DNA of 64,000 nucleotides from Paenibacillus tyrphae (GCF_024158745.1 NZ_JAMZAW010000005.1:1-64000); one strand, 5' to 3'. Counted from the first letter of the stretch, positions 8,658 through 17,772 are shown. Notes: generated by a model from the sequence alone, not told the origin. Numbers and translations are program-made.

Positions 8658-9371
8658 ATGGCTATGCCCCTAATTATCGCGCATACCGGCTGCGAAGGTA
8701 CGCCGGACAATACCTTGGAGTCGGCTATCGCCGGACGGAACGCAGGCGCGGAGGTGTTGGAAGTTGATGTCAGAGCGACCAAGGATGGCGTGTGCGTGCT
8801 TTATCATGACGATAATCCTTGGATCTCCGAGCTTACTTATGCCGAATTGAAGGCAAGGAATCCCTTCATGCTTCCGGCAGGACAGGAACTGGAACGATTG
8901 GAGACAGTGCTGCAGGCGTTCAAGGGGCAGCCGGTCTCGTTTAATTTGGATATCAAGACCGATGCCGCAGCGCTTCCGGTCATCGAGCTGCTGAACACAT
9001 TGAAGATGTGGGACCAGATTTACTTTACGGGCGAAACAAAAACGATTACAAATCTTCCCTATCGTGATAGAGTAATGTGGAATACGCCGGAAGCGCTAAA
9101 AGAGATGGACGGCGTCGCTTATAAAGCCGCTGTACATAACCTGTGCAGCATGGCCAAGCAAAAAGGATTCACCGGAATCAACGTGGACTATCCTTCGTGC
9201 CGTGAAGTTCTGGTGCAGTGCGCCCACGAACACGGACTGCTTGTCTGGGTGTATACCTTGCCCGATAGCCGGATGTTTCCGGCTTATGCCGGGATGAAGC
9301 TGGACGCGGTCTCCACGCTGGACGTAAGGGCGACTGCGGCTTTGCGGGAGCAGATGCGAGCGGCGCTCTGA
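8658..9371 (+). CDS. Glycerophosphodiester phosphodiesterase-like protein
   Basis: A 237-residue GDPD/TIM-barrel protein. It shows IAHTG, TPDNTLESA, GAEVLEVDVRATKDGV and LYHDD, the usual order of the family metal and catalytic motifs, and a C-terminal LLVWVYTL region. The normally conserved Arg of the HR pair is Thr here (AHTG), so activity or substrate may differ from classical GlpQ/UgpQ enzymes. Start ATG 8658 is chosen from the AGGAGG at 8642-8647. No signal peptide, so cytoplasmic. Confidence 0.75.
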   Translation: MAMPLIIAHTGCEGTPDNTLESAIAGRNAGAEVLEVDVRATKDGVCVLYHDDNPWISELTYAELKARNPFMLPAGQELERLETVLQAFKGQPVSFNLDIKTDAAALPVIELLNTLKMWDQIYFTGETKTITNLPYRDRVMWNTPEALKEMDGVAYKAAVHNLCSMAKQKGFTGINVDYPSCREVLVQCAHEHGLLVWVYTLPDSRMFPAYAGMKLDAVSTLDVRATAALREQMRAAL

Positions 9372-9401
9372 ATTATTGTTCTGAAATGAGGACAGCAACG
9401 T

Positions 9402-10445
9402 ATGGGTGTGAAAATCAAGGATGTGGCACGTGTGGCGGGCGTTTCGGTCACAAGCGTGTCCAGAGTTTTGAACAAAGGCGAGCACGTCAGCGAAAAGCTG
9501 GAAAAGAAAGTGCGTCAAGCGATCGAGCAGCTTAATTATTCGCCCAGCTTGATTGCCAAGAGTCTGAAACGGAATAAAACCAATCTGATCGGAGTCATTA
9601 TCCCCGATATTACGTCCAATTTCCAGGCGACGATCCTGAGCAACATCGAGGAGACCTTGGGGCGCAGAGGCTATAACCTGCTTGTTTCCAACATTGTCGA
9701 AGATACGGATAAGGTCGTCAAATATTTGAATGTGTTTCAGGAGATGCGTGTGGACGGTATTGTGCTCATGCATGAAAAGCTGAACGATCATATCCGGCTT
9801 TTTTTGCAAAAAAATCAAATTCCGCTGGTGGTCCATGCCGAATTGGGGATGAATCTGCCGACGGTGATGATTGACGATTTCAAGGCCGCTTACGACGCCA
9901 CAGCGTATCTCATCCGCAAGGGTCATCGGCGTATCGCGATGATTGCAGGGGACATGCGGGACTTATGCGCCGGAAGAAAGCGTTATGAAGGCTACCTCGC
10001 CGCTTGCAAGGACTACGGCATTCCAGTAGACGAATCGATCATCCGATTCGGCGATTACAAGCTGGCCAGCGGCTACCGGTTAATGAGCGAGCTTCTGGCC
10101 GAAGCGGGCGGTTCGTTTACGTCCGTCTTTGCCGCGAGCGACGATATGGCCGTTGGCGCCATCAACTGTATTGTAGATCATCAATTGCGCGTGCCCGATG
10201 ACATTTCCGTGATAGGCTTCGACGGCAACCAAATGTCCGATGTGATCCGGCCGAGGCTCACGACCATCCAACAGCCGATGGACAAAATAGGACAAGCGAC
10301 CGTTGAACTGCTTATGGAGCTTATCGAGCAAAACGATCACGTACAGCGTTCGCACCCGGCAAGGATGATCGTGCTGGAGCACGAGCTGGTGGAGAAAGCC
10401 AGCTGCCGCGACATTCATGAACGAGGTGGCTTCTTGAAGAGCTAG
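9402..10445 (+). CDS. LacI-family transcriptional regulator
   Basis: A 347-residue repressor with an N-terminal HTH (VKIKDVARVAGVSVTSVSRVLN), hinge-helix segment SPSLIAKSLK, and a periplasmic-binding-protein-like ligand domain (LIGVIIPDITSNF to VIGFDGNQMSDVIRPRLTTIQQP). It is in the same operon as the importer and lies downstream of two GGTATCGATACC palindromes at 3061 and 3117, which it probably recognises. The inducer is presumably the imported solute or a hydrolysis product. Confidence 0.88.
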   Translation: MGVKIKDVARVAGVSVTSVSRVLNKGEHVSEKLEKKVRQAIEQLNYSPSLIAKSLKRNKTNLIGVIIPDITSNFQATILSNIEETLGRRGYNLLVSNIVEDTDKVVKYLNVFQEMRVDGIVLMHEKLNDHIRLFLQKNQIPLVVHAELGMNLPTVMIDDFKAAYDATAYLIRKGHRRIAMIAGDMRDLCAGRKRYEGYLAACKDYGIPVDESIIRFGDYKLASGYRLMSELLAEAGGSFTSVFAASDDMAVGAINCIVDHQLRVPDDISVIGFDGNQMSDVIRPRLTTIQQPMDKIGQATVELLMELIEQNDHVQRSHPARMIVLEHELVEKASCRDIHERGGFLKS

Positions 10446-10457
10446 AAGGCGGATACT

Positions 10458-11819
10458 ATGGAAAAACAGCAAGATAAACAGTTCACCTTATTTCGGTTAA
10501 TGGGTCCCATTTTTATAGAGCAGTTGCTTCAAACCCTTATATTGAATATAGACACCCTGATGCTCAGCAACTATTCGGATCAAGCGGTAGCCGCCGTGGG
10601 CGTGGCCGCTCAAGTGTTAACCGTGGCCCAATTGATGTTCGGGTTTGTTACCGTAGGGCTCAGCGTGCTGATTTCCCAATTGCTCGGCGCGGGCAAAGAA
10701 CGGGAAGCCGGCAGAATGGCTTCGATTGCGATGGGGATGAACCTTGTGCTAGGTCTCGTCGTCAGTCTGGCTTTGTTTATTCTAGCCAAGCCGTTACTGG
10801 GCTTGATGAAGCTGCCACCGGAGCTGATGGAGGACGGATATACGTTTTTGTCGACGGTGGGGATGCTTTCCTTCACCGTAGCGATCATTAGTACGGCAGA
10901 CGCGGTTTTGCGGATGCACGGTTTTCTGAAGCCGATGCTTCTGCTGTCTTTCACCGTCATTATAATCAATATTGCCGGGAATTTTTTGTTCTTATATGGT
11001 CCTTTCGGTATTCCGGTTTTGGGTGTGGAGGGGGTCGCTCTTGCGACCAATGCCAGCCGGGTAATCGGGGTTGGCCTTGCATTATTTCTGCTGATCCGCT
11101 ATTTGCCTTATCCTCTTTCCTGGAAGGACATATTTCGGCTGCCGGTCAACGAAGTCAAGGAAATGACCAGAATTGGCATTCCATCGGCAGGGGAAAACAT
11201 TTCTTATAACGCTTCGCAAATTTTTATTACGTATTTTGTTACGATGCTGGGCACTTCGGCACTGACGACTAAAATATATACCCAGAACATAACCACATTC
11301 GTCTTTTTGGTTTCCATCTCGATCGGACAAGCGACGTCGATGATGATCGGCCGGTTGATTGGAGCGGGTCAACATGATACCGCTTATCGGATGTGCTATC
11401 GGAATTTGCGAATCGGATGGGCGATTAATTTCGGCATAGGCTGCTTGCTCGTCATTTGTTCCCGCCCGCTGCTCGGCCTGTTTACGAATGATCCGGAAGT
11501 GATCCGTCTCGGGCAAACCCTGATGCTGCTGTCGCTGCTGCTTGAAGCGGGGCGCGCATGCAATGTGATTGTCATCGGAGCGCTGAATGCTGCTGGCGAT
11601 GTTAAATTTCCGGTGGTCATGGGCCTTATTTCGATGTGGGGGCTTAGCATTCCGTTGGCTTATCTTTTTGGGATCGTATGGGAGCTTGGCATCCCGGGGA
11701 TATGGCTTGCTTTTATTGTCGACGAGTTTCTGCGCGGCGCGAGCATGCTGCTGCGCTGGCGTTCCCGAAAATGGCAGCACATCCGGTTCGCGATGGTAAG
11801 CGGATCGGCAAAGATGTAA
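10458..11819 (+). CDS. MATE-family efflux transporter
   Basis: A 453-residue protein with about twelve hydrophobic helices and two-fold internal repetition, typical of MATE cation-coupled multidrug exporters (LFRLMGPIFIEQLLQTLILNIDTLMLS start). It begins 12 bases after the LacI gene with no terminator between them, so it is probably co-transcribed. The reason for coupling an exporter to this uptake operon is unclear; it might expel a toxic product. Confidence 0.85.
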   Translation: MEKQQDKQFTLFRLMGPIFIEQLLQTLILNIDTLMLSNYSDQAVAAVGVAAQVLTVAQLMFGFVTVGLSVLISQLLGAGKEREAGRMASIAMGMNLVLGLVVSLALFILAKPLLGLMKLPPELMEDGYTFLSTVGMLSFTVAIISTADAVLRMHGFLKPMLLLSFTVIIINIAGNFLFLYGPFGIPVLGVEGVALATNASRVIGVGLALFLLIRYLPYPLSWKDIFRLPVNEVKEMTRIGIPSAGENISYNASQIFITYFVTMLGTSALTTKIYTQNITTFVFLVSISIGQATSMMIGRLIGAGQHDTAYRMCYRNLRIGWAINFGIGCLLVICSRPLLGLFTNDPEVIRLGQTLMLLSLLLEAGRACNVIVIGALNAAGDVKFPVVMGLISMWGLSIPLAYLFGIVWELGIPGIWLAFIVDEFLRGASMLLRWRSRKWQHIRFAMVSGSAKM

Positions 11820-11842
11820 TGGAACTGTGGACTTAACACATC

Positions 11843-11889
11843 AAGCTTAGCCGTATTTATTCCCTTGGAGGGAGCGGCTAAGCTTTTTT
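11843..11889. terminator. Bidirectional terminator between MATE and XRE genes
   Basis: AAGCTTAGCCG (11843-11853) pairs with CGGCTAAGCTT (11875-11885), followed by a run of T. It lies between convergent genes. The same stem sequence recurs at 15461-15509. Confidence 0.85.
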
Positions 11890-11899
11890 ATCGTTCGCG

Positions 11900-12271
11900 T
11901 TAAGCGTTCGTGTCCAGCTTGCGCTTCGTGCGGATAAACGCAATGCATTGCTTGACTTCTTCCTCGTTGAGCGGTGCTCCGTCCAGAATCAACTCCACAT
12001 CGAATCGCGTGCGCGCCTCGGTCAATTTCAGCTTATCGTGCAGTTCTACCTTCCACGCTTTCGGGTAAAACGACGGATTATCGATCCGGCCGAGCAAGTA
12101 GTCCACAGACGTTTCCAGCAGCTCGGCCAGCTTCTTTAACGTTTCAAGCGGCGGTTCCCGATACCCCGATTCGTAGCCTGCGTAGGTGCTTTTTGCAATG
12201 CCGAGCCGATCGGCTGTATATTGTAACGACCATTTTTTGCTTTTTCTTAGTCGCGATACTCGTGTCAGCAT
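11900..12271 (-). CDS. XRE-family transcriptional regulator
   Basis: A 123-residue protein with an N-terminal helix-turn-helix (LRKSKKWSLQYTADRLGIAKSTYAGYESGYREPPLETLKKLAELLETSVDYLLG) and a short C-terminal part of unknown role. ATG 12271 is preferred: AGGAGG lies eight bases before it, while the upstream ATG (12298) would fall inside the probable -10 element. It is divergent from ansA. Two inverted GCGTAACGC/GCGTTACGC sites flank the two promoters, suggesting autoregulation and control of ansA. Confidence 0.85.
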   Translation of the reverse strand: MLTRVSRLRKSKKWSLQYTADRLGIAKSTYAGYESGYREPPLETLKKLAELLETSVDYLLGRIDNPSFYPKAWKVELHDKLKLTEARTRFDVELILDGAPLNEEEVKQCIAFIRTKRKLDTNA

Positions 12272-12296
12272 GGAAAATACCTCCTCATACCCATTC

Positions 12297-12325
12297 ATTA
12301 TAACATGTTCTGTTCGCGTAACGCA
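12297..12325 (-). promoter_or_regulatory. Probable xre promoter with overlapping operator
   Basis: On the minus strand TATAAT (12302 to 12297) is preceded after 17 bases by TGCGTT, a weak -35. The palindrome GCGTAACGC (12316-12324) overlaps the -35, as expected of an autorepressor site. Confidence 0.55.
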
Positions 12326-12336
12326 TAATAATATTG

Positions 12337-12365
12337 TTGTTTTTCGTAAATCTATTCACTATAAT
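12337..12365 (+). promoter_or_regulatory. Sigma-A promoter of ansA
   Basis: TTGTTT (12337-12342), 17-base spacer, TATAAT (12360-12365). The second palindrome GCGTTACGC (12378-12386) lies just after the expected transcription start. Confidence 0.7.
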
Positions 12366-12377
12366 GAGAATATGGTC

Positions 12378-12386
12378 GCGTTACGC
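12378..12386 (+). promoter_or_regulatory. Putative XRE operator downstream of the ansA promoter
   Basis: GCGTTACGC is the reverse complement of the site at 12316-12324, 62 bp away, near the expected ansA transcription start. Confidence 0.5.
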
Positions 12387-12454
12387 GTACTTTTTCGGAT
12401 GGATTGTACCCAGGGCGGTATAGTCCGATCAGATGAAAGGGTGCTTGGATAGAT

Positions 12455-13441
12455 ATGAAAAAAATACTGCTGCTATCGACCGGCGGAACCATTGCTTCCG
12501 TCCCGGGCGAAAACGGGCTGGCTCCCAAAATGAGTGCGGATGAGCTTCTGCATTATTTGCCGGAGCAGAATCGGTCCTATCAGGTGGAGACCAAAATTAT
12601 CATGACGATCGACAGCACGAACATGCAGCCCGAATATTGGATCACGATTGCCAAGGCCGTCTATGAGCATTACGATCAGTACGACGGTTTTGTCATTACC
12701 CATGGGACCGATACGATGGCGTATACTTCCGCTGCGCTGTCGTACATGCTGCAGAACCTGGCGAAGCCAGTCGTCATCACCGGCTCCCAAGTGCCGATCG
12801 TGTACAAAAGAACCGATGCGAAAAAAAATATTATCGATTCGATCCGTTTTGCCTGCGAGCCTGTGGGCGGGGTCTATGTTGTGTTTGACGGCCGCGTCAT
12901 CATCGGTACAAGAGCGGTGAAGATGAGGACAAAAAGCTACGACGCGTTTGAAAGCATTAATCATCCTTATATCGCTTATATCGAGGAAAACATTACGTAT
13001 CATCATCCAGTCCGGACGGTGCGGAGCAAGGAGCCGCGCCTGGATTGCTCGCTTTGTCCCGACGTCTTTTTATTAAAGCTGCTTCCGGGTACGAAACCGG
13101 AGCTCTTTGATTGCTTGAAGGGATTGTACAAAGGCGTCGTGATCGAAACGTTCGGGAGCGGAGGATTACCGTTCCAGGAAAGAAATCTGATTCCGAAAAT
13201 CAACGAGCTGATTGAGGCGGGGATCGCGGTAGCTCTCACGACGCAATGTCTGGAAGAAGGGGGAGACCTGGGCCTGTATGAAGTCGGGCGGAAGGTGAAT
13301 CAAGACCTGATTATTAATTCCAGAGATATGAATACGGAAGCGATTGTTCCTAAATTCATGTGGGCGCTGGGGAAAACAACCGATATCACCGAGGTTAAGA
13401 AAATCATGGAAACGGTGATTGCCGGCGATACGACGCTTTAA
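12455..13441 (+). CDS. ansA: L-asparaginase
   Basis: A 328-residue asparaginase that hydrolyses asparagine to aspartate and ammonia. The two family signatures are present: [10 protein letters not shown] with its nucleophilic Thr near residue 12, and [12 protein letters not shown] in the middle. No signal peptide, so it is a cytoplasmic enzyme. GAAAGGGTG precedes the start. It is divergent from an XRE regulator with paired palindromic sites, resembling the regulator-ansA arrangement of Bacillus ansR-ansAB, but no ansB aspartase follows. Confidence 0.9.
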   Translation: MKKILLLSTGGTIASVPGENGLAPKMSADELLHYLPEQNRSYQVETKIIMTIDSTNMQPEYWITIAKAVYEHYDQYDGFVITHGTDTMAYTSAALSYMLQNLAKPVVITGSQVPIVYKRTDAKKNIIDSIRFACEPVGGVYVVFDGRVIIGTRAVKMRTKSYDAFESINHPYIAYIEENITYHHPVRTVRSKEPRLDCSLCPDVFLLKLLPGTKPELFDCLKGLYKGVVIETFGSGGLPFQERNLIPKINELIEAGIAVALTTQCLEEGGDLGLYEVGRKVNQDLIINSRDMNTEAIVPKFMWALGKTTDITEVKKIMETVIAGDTTL

Positions 13442-13464
13442 CTCAAATCGAGCTGCGATAACAT

Positions 13465-13504
13465 AAAAGTCTGCCATCTTCGTGTAGGAGATTGGTAGGC
13501 TTTT
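13465..13504 (+). terminator. Terminator after ansA
   Basis: AAAAGTCTGCCATCT pairs with AGATTGGTAGGCTTTT (wobble pairs and one bulge); the stem ends in TTTT on the plus strand and AAAA on the other side. Confidence 0.65.
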
Positions 13505-13533
13505 ATCGTTTTTAACGTTGAATACACGTAAAG

Positions 13534-13561
13534 GGCAGTCCTCCATGAATAGAGAACTGCC
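13534..13561 (-). terminator. Weak terminator-like hairpin after the MFS gene
   Basis: GGCAGTCCTC (13534-13543) pairs with GAGAACTGCC (13552-13561). On the minus strand only CTTTA follows, so it is a weak intrinsic terminator at best. Confidence 0.4.
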
Positions 13562-13590
13562 ACGAAAGGATACTGCCCTGTTCGACCGCT

Positions 13591-14784
13591 TTACTTCGAC
13601 AGCACAGCCTTCGACGAGGCAGTTCTGCCCAGCGAAAACGACAGCCATGCGAAGAATAGCCCAAGCAGCACCGTCGCTCCGCCGACCCAACCGAGAGGGA
13701 CGGCCGTATAACGGTCCACGATCAGTCCGCCTACGCCTGCTCCGACAGCCAGCCCGAGCTGAAAGACGGAAGTATTGACGCTAAGGGCAATTTCTGACGA
13801 GTGCGGCGACAAGGTGATCAAGTAATACTGCTGGGCAGGTACCGTCGTCTGCACGGCGCCGATCCACACCATGGTCGCCAGCATCGCACCGATAACAAGC
13901 TGGGCTGCGAAGGGAAAAGCGATCAGAATCGCGGCATGCAGAAGCAGGCTCACGTACAGCGTGGGCCGAATTCCCCATTTATCGGTAGCGAATCCCCCTA
14001 TGCGCGATCCTGCGGCACTGGCGAGTCCTGCCAGCAACAACGTCGTGCTGACAAGCGCCGTGGACATCCCCGCAGCGGATTGCAGGAGAGGCGTAATGTA
14101 CGTATAGACGGTTGAGTATCCCGTCACGAACAGGAACGAGATCAGCAGCGCCGTAACGACCCGACTGTTCTTGAGAGCGGCCAATTGGGTCCGCAGCGGG
14201 ACAGTTTCTTGCTTCGGCAGCTTCGGAAGGTACGCCATAATAGCCCAAGCCGCAAGAATGCTGAATCCTGCAATGATCAGAAATACCGAACGCCATCCCC
14301 ACATATCCCCAGCCATAGTGCCTGCGGGTACCCCCAGAACGAGCGAGACGCTAAACCCCATGAGAATCGTTCCGATCGCGCTTCCCTTTTTCTCGGGCAG
14401 AGCCAGATTGGCCGCGGCGGCGAGCGCCACCACCGTATAGACGCCTCCGCTTAGCCCGAGCAGGATCCGAGAGGCCAATAATACGGCAAAGCCTGTGCTG
14501 AAAAAAGCAAGCAGATTGCCGGCAATAAAGAGGAAAAGAGCAGCCGCGAGCAGCTTCTTTCGCTCCATGCGGGCGGTGAACGCGATCAACAGCGGCGAGC
14601 CGAAGGCAAACGCAAGAGAGAAGCCTGTGACCAACTGCCCGGCGAGGGAGAGAGGCACCTGCGTATCCTTGGCGATCATGCCGATGATGCCGGTGACAAT
14701 CGACTCCGACGTCCCCACCATGAATTCCCCTAAGGCAAGCAAATAAATTCCGAAATAGCGAGACAAATGCTTCACTCCATTCAT
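13591..14784 (-). CDS. MFS transporter (arabinose/purine efflux type)
   Basis: A 397-residue major-facilitator protein with about twelve helices and a typical start FGIYLLALGEFMVGTSESIVTGIIGMIAKD, as in AraJ/PbuE-type exporters. ATG 14784 is chosen because it begins at the conserved helix 1 region; the earlier in-frame ATG (14832) would add a polar extension. No ribosome site is strong. It is divergent from an Lrp/AsnC regulator, a frequent regulator-exporter pairing. Substrate unknown. Confidence 0.82.
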   Translation of the reverse strand: MNGVKHLSRYFGIYLLALGEFMVGTSESIVTGIIGMIAKDTQVPLSLAGQLVTGFSLAFAFGSPLLIAFTARMERKKLLAAALFLFIAGNLLAFFSTGFAVLLASRILLGLSGGVYTVVALAAAANLALPEKKGSAIGTILMGFSVSLVLGVPAGTMAGDMWGWRSVFLIIAGFSILAAWAIMAYLPKLPKQETVPLRTQLAALKNSRVVTALLISFLFVTGYSTVYTYITPLLQSAAGMSTALVSTTLLLAGLASAAGSRIGGFATDKWGIRPTLYVSLLLHAAILIAFPFAAQLVIGAMLATMVWIGAVQTTVPAQQYYLITLSPHSSEIALSVNTSVFQLGLAVGAGVGGLIVDRYTAVPLGWVGGATVLLGLFFAWLSFSLGRTASSKAVLSK

Positions 14785-14963
14785 GAAAAATACTGGTTTG
14801 TTGTTTTGCCGATTCCCGCGCGGGTGCGACAAGCGATTGCTAATGACATTTTACGAAAATGATTTTATAATTTACATACATGAATCGAGGTATTTGGGCC
14901 TCACAAATTTAAGGATTGAAGTTAATTCGCGATGTTCACTTATAGATTTGAAAGGGTGGTTGT

Positions 14964-15428
14964 ATGGATCAAGTGGACTACAAAATTTTAAGCCTGCTGC
15001 ACGAAAATTCCCGCATTCCGATGGCGGAGCTGGGGAGGATCATCGGGATGACGCAGCCGGCCGTAAAGGAGAGGGTAAGGAAGCTGGAGGAGCAGGGCGT
15101 GATTACGGGATACCGCGCGGCGATCTCCATGCCGAAGCTGGGCAAGAACACGACGGCCTTTGTCATGTTCCGGACGAAGAAATGCGCCGCTTTTGTCGAA
15201 TTTTGCAGGCAGTCGCCCGAGGTCACGGACATGTACCGGATTAGCGGGGAGTACAACTACATGCTGAAGGTCGTTACCGCAACGACAGAGGAGCTGGTGG
15301 ATTTTTCGGAAAGATGCGGAGACTTCGGCTACTCCTATACCTTGATGATGCTCACGGCACCGTTCGAGCAAAAGATGATGATCGGTGAACCGCCAATCGC
15401 CGAATCGGCGGAGCCTTTGTCGAACTAA
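14964..15428 (+). CDS. Lrp/AsnC-family transcriptional regulator
   Basis: A 154-residue regulator: N-terminal HTH (DQVDYKILSLLHENSRIPMAELGRIIGMTQPAVKERVRKLEEQGVI) and a RAM-type ligand domain (TAFVMFRTK to SGEYNYMLKV). GAAAGGGTGG precedes ATG 14964. It probably senses an amino acid and may control the divergent MFS exporter 180 bp away. Confidence 0.87.
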   Translation: MDQVDYKILSLLHENSRIPMAELGRIIGMTQPAVKERVRKLEEQGVITGYRAAISMPKLGKNTTAFVMFRTKKCAAFVEFCRQSPEVTDMYRISGEYNYMLKVVTATTEELVDFSERCGDFGYSYTLMMLTAPFEQKMMIGEPPIAESAEPLSN

Positions 15429-15460
15429 CGGCATCGAAAGAGCGCTTCATCAACTAAACG

Positions 15461-15509
15461 AAAAAGCTTAGCCGTTTTCCCCTTTAAAGGCGAATCGGCT
15501 AAGCTTTTT
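15461..15509. terminator. Bidirectional terminator between Lrp and ABC ATPase genes
   Basis: AAAAAGCTTAGCCG (15461-15474) pairs perfectly with CGGCTAAGCTTTTT (15496-15509). T runs occur in both orientations, fitting the convergent genes. Confidence 0.88.
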
Positions 15510-15523
15510 GTTCTCTTATATCA

Positions 15524-16324
15524 CTACGCAAGCGGGTTCCCGCTGTGGGCCGCCCGTACGTACACGCGCTGACGGTGCTTTTCGACCTCGACAGGAGCCT
15601 CGAAAAAATCCGTCAAAATGTCCGCCTCCAATATGCGTTCGGTGGCTCCGCTGGTGACCACCTCGCCTCTGCGCAGCAGCAGCGTATGGCTGAAGGCGGG
15701 AACGATTTCCTCCGTATGGTGGGTGACGTAAATCAGCGTCGGCGACTGCTCTTGGCAGCTTAGCTCCTGGATGCTATCCAGCAGCTTCTCGCGCGAGAAC
15801 AGATCCAGCCCGTTGCAGGGCTCGTCCAGAATAAGCAGGTGCGGGTCCGCCATCAGCGCCCGGGCGATCAGCACCTTCTGCTTCTCTCCCTGCGAGCAGG
15901 TTCGGAATTCCCTGTCCCACAGATGCGTGCAGCCCAGCGTGCGCATCAGCGCTTGCGCCCGGTCCAGATCTTCATCGGACAGCCGCTCGTATAAGCCGAT
16001 GGTCGCGTATTTGCCGCTGATGACCACATACTGGGTTTTGTCGGTGGCGTACAGCTTCTCCTGCAGCGAGGAGCTGACCCAGCCGATGGAACGGCGCAGC
16101 TCGCGCAAATCGACTTCCCCGAACCGGTGGCCGAGCACGGACACCGATCCTGTCGTCGGCCAGAGATAGCCGTTAATCATGTTCAGCAGCGTCGTTTTTC
16201 CCGACCCGTTCAAGCCCAGCAGCGCCCAATGCTCTTTCGGACGCACGGTCCAGCTGACATTGTGCAGCAAATAGTTCTGGCCGTTTTTCCAAGATACATT
16301 CTGAATATCAATGACGTGTTCCAT
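15524..16324 (-). CDS. Stand-alone ABC ATP-binding protein (YlmA/ModF-like)
   Basis: A 266-residue ABC ATPase with Walker A GLNGSGKTT, an atypical signature CSQGEKQK instead of LSGGQ, and Walker B LLILDEPCNGLD. No permease or binding protein is adjacent. It resembles the B. subtilis YlmA group of orphan ATPases. The start ATG 16324 (MEHVIDIQNVSW) follows AAGAGG and is preferred to the ATG nine codons upstream. Its role is unknown. Confidence 0.8.
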   Translation of the reverse strand: MEHVIDIQNVSWKNGQNYLLHNVSWTVRPKEHWALLGLNGSGKTTLLNMINGYLWPTTGSVSVLGHRFGEVDLRELRRSIGWVSSSLQEKLYATDKTQYVVISGKYATIGLYERLSDEDLDRAQALMRTLGCTHLWDREFRTCSQGEKQKVLIARALMADPHLLILDEPCNGLDLFSREKLLDSIQELSCQEQSPTLIYVTHHTEEIVPAFSHTLLLRRGEVVTSGATERILEADILTDFFEAPVEVEKHRQRVYVRAAHSGNPLA

Positions 16325-16490
16325 AGGCTGACCTCTTTCCTTTGTTCGCAAATGTCTATTTCCTCATCATAAAACAAGGACGAAGCTGTGTCGATGCGAA
16401 AAGTGCTCATCCCGAAGAGCAATTTTTGCTACATTTCAATTTTTGTGTGATAGCGGTTACAGACCAGTAATATACATAAAAAGTATGATA

Positions 16491-16519
16491 TTTACACTTC
16501 CCTTTGACCGATGTACTAT
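16491..16519 (+). promoter_or_regulatory. Sigma-A promoter of the HTH-TPR regulator/peptide operon
   Basis: TTTACA (16491-16496), 17-base spacer, TACTAT (16514-16519), placing transcription start about 20 bases before the ribosome site GGGAGGAG (16534-16541). Confidence 0.6.
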
Positions 16520-16548
16520 TATGGATATAGGCAGGGAGGAGAATTTAT

Positions 16549-17772
16549 ATGGTAACGACCATTCAAAGTATGAGAACGGTAGTGGAGAATGAGTTGCAAC
16601 TCCACGGGTACACGCCTTCGCAATTCAGCGAACTTGCAGGAATCCGTATTGAGCAGCTGGATTACCCCCGGTCCGTCACCATAGACCAGCTCGACAAGGT
16701 AGCATCCGTGTTGGGGCACGGCCCCGGTTGGCTTTACGAATTGTATTTGGGCCAATGTTTCTTGAACGATAAGCTAACCTGTTCGAAGCAATTTTCCTTA
16801 GCGGAGAGCCTGTTTGAGCAAGGAAAGAAAAAAGAGGCTATTCCGCTTTACCGCCAAATTGTCGATAAAGGAAACACAGAGGACCCGCAGTATGTCATGA
16901 GTCAGTTCCGGTTGTTTCAATCGCTCATCGGAACCGGGGTGGAAGAAAACAGAGAAGCCGTGTTTCGTTTTGAAACCCATTACAAACATCTGCCGGAGGA
17001 TGTCCGGCTGGACGCTCTTTTGCAGATGGCCAATGTTTATTACACCTTCGAGCGGTGGGACAAAGTCGGACAGTACGCCGATGAACTCAGAGAGCTGGCA
17101 ACTGCGATCTACGAAAAGCTGATACATAACGAACTGTATAAACCGCTGCAAACGGAACGGCATTTAGTCGTGTACTACGGTCAAGGCTGTCTGATGAAAG
17201 GGGTGGCTCTAACCAAACTGGAACAATATGAAGAGGCCAAGCGCTGCGTGCAGGAGTATTCCGATCTTTCATGGTTCCAAGGTCTTGACGAGGTCGGTAA
17301 AAAGGAGGTTGAGAAATTCCGGATATGGGGTAAAGGAAACGGGCTCATCCTCGAATTGAATACGGGAAACCTTAAAGTGCTGCCCGAATTATCCGCCTAT
17401 TTGGAGGAATACCCCAATCAAATCCTTCCCAGTTTATCGGTCGTCATGAGAGCCGCAAACCGATACCATTTTTCCGTTGACGCGGTACTTGCCAAATTCG
17501 AAAAGAGAATCCCGACCGTCGGGACGATCTGCGATCACATCAATGGCACGCAGCTGTTTCACTTTTGGTATGAGAAGGTCATTTACAGCTTCAAAAGAGG
17601 AGGGAAGCACCAAGCGCTAAATGAATTAATTCACGCGTTGGGTCTGGCCCAAAAATTGCGTTATTATTCGGGGTTTGAGAAATGCGTCTCATTGTTCTGG
17701 AAGCATGTTGACCATGCGACGGAACAGCAAAAGAAGGAATACGAGAAAATTTTGGAAGGAGTGTCCGCTTGA
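16549..17772 (+). CDS. HTH-TPR regulator, RRNPP-type peptide-responsive quorum-sensing receptor (candidate)
   Basis: A 407-residue cytoplasmic protein. Residues ~8-65 form an XRE-like helix-turn-helix (VENELQLHGYTPSQFSELAG ... TIDQLDKVASVLG); the rest is a run of paired helices with TPR character (SLAESLFEQGKKKEAIPLYRQI, LLQMANVYYTFERWDKVGQY, GVALTKLEQYEEAKRCVQEY). This is the architecture of PlcR, PrgX, NprR and AimR regulators, which bind re-imported peptides through the TPR domain. The stop TGA overlaps by one base the start of a 42-codon gene encoding a signal-peptide-bearing product. Family assignment is by architecture; the target genes are not evident. Confidence 0.78.
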   Translation: MVTTIQSMRTVVENELQLHGYTPSQFSELAGIRIEQLDYPRSVTIDQLDKVASVLGHGPGWLYELYLGQCFLNDKLTCSKQFSLAESLFEQGKKKEAIPLYRQIVDKGNTEDPQYVMSQFRLFQSLIGTGVEENREAVFRFETHYKHLPEDVRLDALLQMANVYYTFERWDKVGQYADELRELATAIYEKLIHNELYKPLQTERHLVVYYGQGCLMKGVALTKLEQYEEAKRCVQEYSDLSWFQGLDEVGKKEVEKFRIWGKGNGLILELNTGNLKVLPELSAYLEEYPNQILPSLSVVMRAANRYHFSVDAVLAKFEKRIPTVGTICDHINGTQLFHFWYEKVIYSFKRGGKHQALNELIHALGLAQKLRYYSGFEKCVSLFWKHVDHATEQQKKEYEKILEGVSA

